Shown: positions 1 to 6,505 of the stretch, in pieces
Position numbering within the stretch: position 1 is the first letter of the stretch
Layout of the letters: every line of letters starts with the position of its first letter
NCBI GenBank assembly: GCA_030836345.1
Contig: JAURQA010000070.1
Coordinates: 1 to 6,505, forward strand
Source of the DNA: Bacteroidota bacterium
GTDB taxonomy: Bacteria > Bacteroidota > Bacteroidia > NS11-12g > UBA955
Direction of reading: 5' to 3'
DNA length: 6,505 bases
The notes under the pieces: generated by a model
What the model saw: the letters and a program-made list of their open reading frames with translations, nothing else
Database searches by the model: none
Told to the model about the DNA's origin: nothing
Program-made: the position numbers and the translations under genes

Positions 1-1
1 A

Positions 2-412
2 GAGGATGAGATATCAATTACCGTTATAGCCACGGGTTTTGAGGCATTTATTGCACCCGAGCCAAACATAGAGGTAAGTAATTCGGAAGCATTAGAAGAT
101 ATAAATGCGCCACAAATTGGAGTGGAGCCTACGCTATTATTAGATGATCAATCTGAAGACCCCTTTGTAGAAGACTTAATGCACAAATCGCGTGCAGAAC
201 GTATACGTAAGGAAAGAGATGTATTGTTGGGCAATCACAATAACGATGCAGATCTTAACGTACCGGCTTATTTGAGACGAAAAGAGGTTATTGTTCATGC
301 ACCGCAAAGCACCGATGATAAAGTATCTAAGATAGTTATTGGTGAAACACCCGAGGAAACACCAGAACCAGCGGTTAAGCCAAATAAGCATTTACATGAT
401 AATGTAGATTAA
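2..412 (+). CDS. ftsZ: Cell division protein FtsZ, C-terminal part (5' end outside window)
   Basis: This is the 3' end of ftsZ, the tubulin-like GTPase that forms the cytokinetic ring. The frame is open from base 2 to a TAA at 410-412, giving 136 residues. It starts in the last strand of the C-terminal tubulin-like domain with the family signature ITVIATGF (fragment residues 6-13). A charged, low-complexity linker follows (about residues 20-85), including an Arg/Lys/Glu-rich helix near SRAERIRKERD. Next comes the conserved C-terminal peptide VPAYLRRK (residues 87-94), which in this family recruits partners such as FtsA. About 42 residues follow that peptide, ending in HLHDNVD. From memory, flavobacterial FtsZ proteins end in the same way, which supports both the identification and the taxon. 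The GTP-binding domain lies outside the window. A GTG at 122 is internal and is not a start. A terminator follows at 437-470. Confidence 0.95.
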   Translation, partial: EDEISITVIATGFEAFIAPEPNIEVSNSEALEDINAPQIGVEPTLLLDDQSEDPFVEDLMHKSRAERIRKERDVLLGNHNNDADLNVPAYLRRKEVIVHAPQSTDDKVSKIVIGETPEETPEPAVKPNKHLHDNVD

Positions 413-436
413 TAGAACACCTTCCCTATATATATT

Positions 437-470
437 GGCCCGATGGATTCCCTTCCTGAGGGCCTTTTTT
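437..470 (+). terminator. Intrinsic terminator after ftsZ
   Basis: A GGCCC arm at 437-441 pairs with GGGCC at 460-464, and six T residues follow directly (465-470). Within the 18-nt loop, GGA (445-447) can pair with TCC (454-456), extending the hairpin across an internal loop. It lies 24 bp past the ftsZ stop, so it probably ends the ftsZ transcript and separates it from ruvC. On the opposite strand there is no matching T run, so it should work in one direction only. Confidence 0.8.
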
Positions 471-568
471 AATATGTTTTTAGCTGTCTAAATAATAATA
501 TAATCCTTGACACTTCACCATTCTTAAGATAATAATCTCTTTCAATACTCTTATGCTGTGCGAAACTA

Positions 569-602
569 TTTGCAGGCTACAGAAGTCCTAAGGTTATATT
601 TG
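569..602 (+). promoter_or_regulatory. Candidate ruvC promoter (Bacteroidota type)
   Basis: TATATTTG at 595-602 matches the Bacteroidota -7 consensus TAnnTTTG exactly. A TTTG at 569-572 could be the -33 element, but the 22-nt spacer is a little longer than the usual 19-20. The box ends only 4 nt before the GTG start of ruvC, so transcription beginning a few bases downstream would leave almost no 5' leader. The terminator after ftsZ makes a separate ruvC promoter expected. Confidence 0.5.
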
Positions 603-606
603 AAAT

Positions 607-1170
607 GTGGTCGAAAAGAAAATTATTCTCGGAATTGATCCAGGTACAAACCTTTTGGGATATGGAGTAATTGAAGTTCAAGGCAATAAGCTCATTTACG
701 TGGGCATGGGCGAAATAAAATTGGGCATGTATGAAAATCACGGAGACAAATTGCAAGCTATATATAGGCGCATCAGTGAGTTAATAGAAGGATTTAAAGC
801 GAATATTGTAAGCATTGAAGCTCCTTTTTATGGGAAAAATGCACAAAGCATGCTCAAGCTTGGAAGAGCGCAAGGAGTAGCTATTGCCGCAGCCTTAGGT
901 AAAGGGTTGAAAGTATATGAATACGAACCGAGAAAAATAAAGCAAAGCATTGTGGGGAATGGAGCAGCTAGTAAAGAACAAGTAGCCAAAATGCTTGAAT
1001 CAATATTAGGAAAAAAATTAGAAGCGAAAAGTTTAGATGCTACGGATGGTTTAGCTGCAGCTGTCTGCCATCAGTTCCAATTTGCTCCCAAAGAATTTGG
1101 TGCTCCCAAGGGGAAATCTGCTTCTGGTTGGAAAGCCTTTTTAAGCAATAATCCAGATCGATTAAAATAG
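607..1170 (+). CDS. ruvC: Holliday junction resolvase RuvC
   Basis: RuvC is the dimeric, Mg2+-dependent endonuclease that cuts Holliday junctions symmetrically, working with the RuvAB branch-migration motor in the cytoplasm. The 187-residue product is close to the family's usual length. It has the RNase H-like fold signatures in order: ILGIDPGT (residues 7-14), with first catalytic acid D11; IVSIEAPFYGKN (68-78), with E71; and LDATDGLAAAVCH (143-155), with D144 and D147. These match the four catalytic acids of E. coli RuvC (D7, E66, D138, D141). The C-terminal GWKAFLSNNPDRLK resembles tails I recall from flavobacterial RuvC. The start is taken as GTG 607: TGA at 601-603 closes the frame upstream, and no other start codon lies between it and D11. 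An ATG at 605-607 overlaps it but is out of frame. No clear Shine-Dalgarno sits at normal spacing. ruvA and ruvB are not in the window. Confidence 0.97.
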   Translation: MVEKKIILGIDPGTNLLGYGVIEVQGNKLIYVGMGEIKLGMYENHGDKLQAIYRRISELIEGFKANIVSIEAPFYGKNAQSMLKLGRAQGVAIAAALGKGLKVYEYEPRKIKQSIVGNGAASKEQVAKMLESILGKKLEAKSLDATDGLAAAVCHQFQFAPKEFGAPKGKSASGWKAFLSNNPDRLK

Positions 1171-1174
1171 AATA

Positions 1175-1208
1175 GGCTTTATGATTGGGTTTAATAGCAA
1201 GCCCCAAT
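1175..1208 (+). terminator. Possible weak terminator after ruvC
   Basis: Two overlapping hairpins are possible just after the ruvC stop. ATTGGG (1184-1189) can pair with CCCAAT (1203-1208), or GGCTT (1175-1179) with AAGCC (1199-1203). They share C1203, so they exclude each other. Only two T residues follow, so intrinsic termination would be weak. No stronger terminator candidate was seen between ruvC and argS. Confidence 0.25.
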
Positions 1209-1347
1209 TTCCAGCCTCATTTGATCTATTTATTTGTATAAAAACGTCTTCAAAAATGCCTCTTTACAGAACAGTTCATCTTTATGTCTATCGAATAATA
1301 GATAAATATACGAAGGAATTAAGGGCGAATTATGGCAAGTAAAAATG

Positions 1348-1355
1348 TAACTTTG
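1348..1355 (+). promoter_or_regulatory. Candidate -7 box of the argS promoter
   Basis: TAACTTTG matches the Bacteroidota -7 consensus TAnnTTTG exactly and ends 6 nt before the argS ATG. No TTTG-like -33 element is visible at the expected 19-20 nt upstream (that stretch reads GCGA), so the call rests on the -7 box and its position. If it is used, the argS mRNA would be leaderless or nearly so. Confidence 0.45.
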
Positions 1356-1361
1356 TAGCTT

Positions 1362-3233
1362 ATGAATATCGTAGCGCAATTGGAGGAAGACATCTCAGAG
1401 GTGTTGAAATCCTTGTATGATTTGGATTATGAGGCTAAAATAGAGCCTACAAGTAGTGATTTTGAAGGTGATTTCACATTTGTAGTATTTCCACTTCTAA
1501 GATATTCTAAAGCAAGACCGGAGGATACCGCAAAGGAAGTTGGAGAAGCGCTCATTGAAAAGTGCCAATTTATTGACTCGTATAATGTAATAAAGGGATT
1601 TTTAAACGTAGTGATTAATCCCACCGTTTACATTAATTTTCTTACTGAAAATTGGTCTAATTACCCGAGAAAACAGAGCAACAAAGAGGTTACGGTAATG
1701 GTTGAGTACTCCTCACCCAATACCAACAAGCCCTTGCATTTGGGGCACATTAGAAATAACCTATTGGGTTTCTCTGTCTCAGAAATTTTAGAGTATAATG
1801 GGTTTGAAGTAGTAAAAGCCAACCTTATTAATGATCGGGGGATTCATATTTGCAAAAGTATGCTCGCTTGGCAACGCTTTGGAAACGGGGAAACTCCTGA
1901 ATCCTCAGGAAAAAAAGGCGATCACCTGGTTGGAGACTACTATGTTAAATTTGAGCAAGAACTCAAATCACAAACGCGCTCGGTAATCGAAGAAGTCTTA
2001 AGGGGCAATTTTGATTCGATATCGGAAGAGGTAAAGGATAAAGCCATTGAGCTATACCAAGAGTATTGCAAGATTGAAGGGGATAAAATGGATAAGGTCA
2101 AAGCGGCTATTACAGATTTGGTGAGAAACAATAGTGAGCTCATGAAATCTTGCCAGCAAATGCTCTTAGATTGGGAAAACAATGTTCCAGAGGTTCGCGC
2201 AGTTTGGGAAAAGATGAATGCTTGGGTTTACCAAGGCTTTAACAGAACGTATGAAAAATTAGGGGTCCATTTTGACACCTATTATTACGAGAGCAATACC
2301 TACAACTTGGGGAAAGATCTGGTTGAAGAAGGATTGAAATCGGGAGCATTTCTAAAAAAAGAAGATGGCAGTGTTTGGGTAGATCTTAAAGAAGATGGGC
2401 TGGACCAAAAGTTGATTCTAAGAAAAGACGGTACATCTGTATACATGACCCAAGACATGGGAACTGCAGAACTGAAATTTGAGGAATATAAAGCACAGCG
2501 CAGTATTTATGTTGTGGGAAATGAGCAGGATTATCATTTTAAAGTACTACAGCTCATCATGGCAAAACTGAACCGAAGTTATGCTCCAGGTTTATTTCAT
2601 TTGAGTTACGGAATGGTTGACTTGCCCAGTGGAAAAATGAAAAGCAGAGAGGGAACGGTAGTTGATGCAGATGACTTAGTGGATGATATGGTGGCAAACG
2701 CCAAAGTACGAACCTTAGAACTTGGGAAAACAGATGCTATGTCTGATTCTGATATTAACAGCCTATGTTATAAGTTAGGAATGGCCGCACTAAAATTTTT
2801 CATTCTCAAAGTAGATCCCAAAAAACGAATGGTATTTAATCCTCAGGAGTCTATCGATCTTCAAGGCGATACGGGTCCTTTTGTTATGTATGCTTATGCC
2901 AGAATTCAAAGCATGCTAGCTAAGAGTAAAAACTCGGATATTGTAGAGCAGTTACCCAAAACCTTACTTCCATCAGAGGCCGATTTAATAAAGAAAATTT
3001 ATGAGTTTAATAGCTCTTTAGTGGAAGCATCTAATCAAATGAATCCAAGTAAAATAGCTCAGTATGTTTTAGATTTAGCCAAAGGGTATAATAAGTTTTA
3101 CTCCGAGGCACCTGTTTTAAAAGAAGAAAATGCCACGCTCAAGTCTTTTCGATTAAAACTCAGCCACATGACTGCCAATACCATCAAAACCTCCTTGGGA
3201 TTACTGGGTATTGAAACGGCAGATAGGATGTAA
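1362..3233 (+). CDS. argS: Arginyl-tRNA synthetase
   Basis: ArgRS is a class I aminoacyl-tRNA synthetase that activates arginine with ATP and charges tRNA-Arg. The 623-residue product shows the expected order: an N-terminal tRNA-binding domain (about 1-100, with DFEGDFTFVVFPL at 33-45); the Rossmann catalytic core with YSSPNTNKPLHLGHIRNN, whose HLGH at 126-129 is the HIGH motif; NDRGIH (157-162); the KMSKS equivalent KMKSRE at 425-430; and a DALR-type anticodon-binding domain from about 505, ending in LGIETADRM. ATG 1362 is the only plausible start, because an in-frame ATG at 1332 is closed by TAG at 1356-1358. The stretch around residues 203-255 looks about 35 residues longer than Bacteroidota ArgRS as I remember it (near 590 residues in total). 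It has its own upstream gap and putative promoter, and runs convergently into pyrG. Confidence 0.98.
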   Translation: MNIVAQLEEDISEVLKSLYDLDYEAKIEPTSSDFEGDFTFVVFPLLRYSKARPEDTAKEVGEALIEKCQFIDSYNVIKGFLNVVINPTVYINFLTENWSNYPRKQSNKEVTVMVEYSSPNTNKPLHLGHIRNNLLGFSVSEILEYNGFEVVKANLINDRGIHICKSMLAWQRFGNGETPESSGKKGDHLVGDYYVKFEQELKSQTRSVIEEVLRGNFDSISEEVKDKAIELYQEYCKIEGDKMDKVKAAITDLVRNNSELMKSCQQMLLDWENNVPEVRAVWEKMNAWVYQGFNRTYEKLGVHFDTYYYESNTYNLGKDLVEEGLKSGAFLKKEDGSVWVDLKEDGLDQKLILRKDGTSVYMTQDMGTAELKFEEYKAQRSIYVVGNEQDYHFKVLQLIMAKLNRSYAPGLFHLSYGMVDLPSGKMKSREGTVVDADDLVDDMVANAKVRTLELGKTDAMSDSDINSLCYKLGMAALKFFILKVDPKKRMVFNPQESIDLQGDTGPFVMYAYARIQSMLAKSKNSDIVEQLPKTLLPSEADLIKKIYEFNSSLVEASNQMNPSKIAQYVLDLAKGYNKFYSEAPVLKEENATLKSFRLKLSHMTANTIKTSLGLLGIETADRM

Positions 3234-3240
3234 ATTTACT

Positions 3241-4875
<1,635 letters not shown>

Positions 4876-4885
4876 CTACGGGAGT

Positions 4886-4916
4886 CAAATATAAGGGAAA
4901 GCAATTGACACCCAAT
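4886..4916 (-). promoter_or_regulatory. pyrG promoter (Bacteroidota type)
   Basis: On the minus strand a -33-like ATTG (4916-4913), a 19-nt spacer and a perfect -7 box TATATTTG (4893-4886) occur in the correct order and spacing. The box ends 25 nt before the pyrG ATG, leaving a short leader. A run of nine A on the minus strand (4936-4928) lies just upstream of the -33 element, where an UP-like element would sit. This is the best-formed promoter in the window. Confidence 0.7.
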
Positions 4917-4918
4917 TG
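4902..4918. promoter_or_regulatory. CAATTG-N5-CAATTG dyad in the pyrG promoter, possible operator
   Basis: Two copies of the 6-bp palindrome CAATTG lie at 4902-4907 and 4913-4918. Their centres are 11 bp apart, about one helical turn. Together they form both a direct and an inverted repeat. The pair overlaps the -33 element and fills part of the -33/-7 spacer of the pyrG promoter, so a bound protein could block RNA polymerase. No known regulator can be named. CAATTG is AT-rich, so chance is possible. Confidence 0.35.
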
Positions 4919-5010
4919 TTAAAATCATTTTTTTTTCAAGTATTTCAAAACATATGAACAACCAATGAAATTTGCTGTGTTTGTTCAACTCTAATGCTTT
5001 TTTTTGTATT

Positions 5011-6505
5011 ATGATCAAGCTTAAGAGCTTCGTAACTCTACTAGCACTAATATCTATAAACAGTGTTAAAGCCATCCCAAGTAAAGTTTGGAATATGGCA
5101 CCTCCACATTGGTATGTTGGATTCTCAAATCCTGTCCTAGAAATTATTGTCAATGCTAGTGAGATTTCTGCTGCACAAGTTTTTATGAAGGATTATGAGG
5201 GAGTAGAGTTTATCGGGAAAAAACCATCTGCAAATAGGCATATTGCCTATTTGCAGGTCAAAATCACTGCTGAGGCTAAGCCAGGATTTCTTGAGTTTTA
5301 TTCCAATGTTCAATCCTCATGGAATAGGATAAGAGGTATACGGAACTTTAGGCTTAGGTATGAATTAAAAGCACGGACAACTAAGAATGTATTGCCCTAT
5401 AAAACATCAGATGTCTTATATGAAATACTCGTGGACAGGTTCTCAAATGGAAACACCAAAAATGATGTTATACCAAGTTCAAAGTCTCAGGATATGGTAA
5501 ATATTGATTTGGATAAGGCCAGGCATGGGGGCGATTTACAAGGCGTAATAAACAAACTTCCATATCTTAATCATTTGGGAATTACAGCCATCAATTTAAG
5601 TCCAATACAAAACAATAAGCAAAAGAAAAACACCTATACCGGAAAATTAATAACCAATCATTTCAGCATAGATGAAAGATTTGGAAACCAAAATACGCTA
5701 GATGAATTGATTGTACAATCTCAAAAATATGGAATTAAGGTAAATATGGAATTACTTCCAAGCAGTTTTAGTCATAAACATTGGATGCATAATTATTTTG
5801 ATACGGGTTGGTTTAGTAATGAAACAGCACCCTCCAATTTTATTACATCTTCTACCACACTTCGCATAAATGAATGTAATGCGCACATGATTACATATGC
5901 AAATCAAGTGGCGCTGTGGTGGGCAGAGTCATTTTCTTTTTCTGGATTTAAAATAGAATTGGGAAATAAGTTAAATAAAAAATACACCCAGCAATTGCAC
6001 GAGTTAATACAACAAAACTTTCCAGAACTAAAAATTTATGGGATGGTTCATACAGGAAACAGTATTCAGCAAGCCTGTTATGCCGCCAACAACCTCGTTC
6101 AGTTTAAGGACAATACTCTCAAAACAGTAACAGATTATACCTTTTTTGAAGCCTGTAATTTCGCCTTGTCCGAGGGCTATGGAAATGGTCAAGGGTTTCG
6201 GGAATTGCATCAGATCTTCGAAAATGATCTACTTTACCAATACCCCGAGCAATTGAACACCTTTGTTGATTGCGATTTTTCCAATCGAATATTTTCCGAA
6301 GTAGGGGGAGACATAGATAAATGGAAAATGGCCATGATGCTTTTGTTTACTACAAGAGGTATTCCAAGCATATATTACGGTACGGAACTTTTGCTAGATG
6401 GAGCAAAAGAGAATTTTTACGTAGACTTCCCCGCAGATCTTGAGAGGGGCTCTTCATCTATCGCCCTATTAGATGCGTATTCCAAGGAGAAAAAAGAAGC
6501 GTTTG
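5011..6505 (+). CDS. Secreted GH13 / cyclomaltodextrinase-family protein with degenerate active site (3' end outside window)
   Basis: The frame stays open for 498 codons to the window edge. Residues 1-21 form a Sec signal peptide (basic MIKLK, hydrophobic core, likely cleavage after SVKA). There is no lipobox Cys, so a periplasmic or secreted protein is inferred. Residues 26-120 resemble the cyclomaltodextrinase N-terminal domain (WNMAPPHWYVGFSNP). Residues 134 onward are a GH13 alpha-amylase barrel: DVLYEILVDRFSNGN (134-148), RHGGDLQG (171-178), FGNQNTLDELI (224-234), GIPSIYYGTELL (450-461). The active-site motifs are altered. Region I has E247, S251 and S252 where Asp, Asn and His are expected. 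Region II is GFKIE, with E316 at the nucleophile Asp. Region III is YGMVH, with M345 at the acid/base Glu. Region IV is VDCDF instead of ENHD. An inactive, binding or structural role is inferred. Family members run a little over 600 residues, so roughly 110-130 are missing. Confidence 0.88.
   Translation, partial: MIKLKSFVTLLALISINSVKAIPSKVWNMAPPHWYVGFSNPVLEIIVNASEISAAQVFMKDYEGVEFIGKKPSANRHIAYLQVKITAEAKPGFLEFYSNVQSSWNRIRGIRNFRLRYELKARTTKNVLPYKTSDVLYEILVDRFSNGNTKNDVIPSSKSQDMVNIDLDKARHGGDLQGVINKLPYLNHLGITAINLSPIQNNKQKKNTYTGKLITNHFSIDERFGNQNTLDELIVQSQKYGIKVNMELLPSSFSHKHWMHNYFDTGWFSNETAPSNFITSSTTLRINECNAHMITYANQVALWWAESFSFSGFKIELGNKLNKKYTQQLHELIQQNFPELKIYGMVHTGNSIQQACYAANNLVQFKDNTLKTVTDYTFFEACNFALSEGYGNGQGFRELHQIFENDLLYQYPEQLNTFVDCDFSNRIFSEVGGDIDKWKMAMMLLFTTRGIPSIYYGTELLLDGAKENFYVDFPADLERGSSSIALLDAYSKEKKEAF
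5218..5256 (-). terminator. Possible antisense intrinsic terminator facing pyrG
   Basis: Read on the minus strand, the 13-bp hairpin (5256-5228) is followed by ATGG and then six T (5223-5218). This is the layout of an intrinsic terminator, though the stem is only about half G/C and the T run starts 4 nt after it. It would stop antisense transcription entering the pyrG promoter region from inside the GH13-like gene. On the + strand no T run follows, so sense transcription should not stop here. Confidence 0.35.
5228..5256. repeat. Perfect 13-bp inverted repeat with 3-nt loop inside the GH13-like gene
   Basis: The arm CTGCAAATAGGCA (5228-5240) is followed by TAT (5241-5243) and then its exact reverse complement TGCCTATTTGCAG (5244-5256). 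In sense RNA the stem could extend by a U-G wobble (5227/5257) and an A-U pair (5226/5258). It lies in frame within codons 73-82 of the GH13-like gene, in the N-terminal domain. A perfect match of this length is very unlikely by chance. Confidence 0.97.

Noticed and set aside
122..412. Separate 96-codon gene starting at GTG 122
   Set aside because: The frame is open upstream to the window edge and encodes the FtsZ ITVIATGF motif, so 122 is internal to ftsZ.
1269..1277. GAACAGTTC palindrome in the ruvC-argS gap as an operator
   Set aside because: Four-base arms around a single base are common by chance, and it does not overlap a recognisable promoter.
1332..1358. Eight-codon frame MASKNVTL just before argS, as a possible leader peptide
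   Set aside because: It contains the proposed -7 box of argS, so it would be transcribed only from a more distant promoter. It has no run of Arg codons or attenuator hairpin to suggest a role.
5011..6505. Annotation as an active alpha-amylase, neopullulanase or SusA
   Set aside because: The fold fits, but the nucleophile, acid/base and transition-state residues are all replaced, and no other Sus-type gene is visible in the window.
5011..6505. Annotation of the GH13-like gene as a decaying pseudogene
   Set aside because: There are no stops or frameshifts in 498 codons, the signal peptide is intact and scaffold motifs outside the active site are well kept.

Overview
The window looks like chromosomal DNA from a member of the Bacteroidota, most likely the Flavobacteriia. 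Three things point there. The FtsZ tail ends in the LHDNVD-type terminus I recall from flavobacterial FtsZ. The promoters fit the Bacteroidota TAnnTTTG -7 box rather than a sigma70 TATAAT box. Shine-Dalgarno sequences are weak or absent in AT-rich DNA. No tRNA, rRNA, CRISPR array, insertion sequence or phage gene was seen.

Layout: (1) 2-412, + strand, the last 136 codons of ftsZ, closed by a good intrinsic terminator at 437-470. (2) 607-1170, + strand, ruvC, a complete Holliday-junction resolvase gene with a GTG start directly behind a -7 box. (3) 1362-3233, + strand, argS, arginyl-tRNA synthetase with an apparent internal insertion. (4) 3241-4860, - strand, pyrG, CTP synthase, convergent with argS and separated from it by only 7 bp. 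(5) 4861-5010, a divergent intergenic region with a well-formed pyrG promoter and a CAATTG-N5-CAATTG dyad. (6) 5011 to the right edge, + strand, the first 498 codons of a secreted GH13 / cyclomaltodextrinase-family protein.

Genes 1 to 4 are single-copy housekeeping genes for division, recombination, translation and nucleotide synthesis. They appear to be separate transcription units rather than one operon.

The most unusual object is the last gene. Its overall GH13 architecture is clear and its frame is open throughout. However, the catalytic nucleophile, the acid/base, the transition-state Asp and the region I and IV Asn/His residues are all substituted. It therefore reads as a maintained, exported GH13 pseudoenzyme rather than an amylase. 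Its coding sequence also holds a perfect 13-bp inverted repeat with a 3-nt loop. On the antisense strand this repeat is followed by a T tract and resembles an intrinsic terminator pointing at pyrG.
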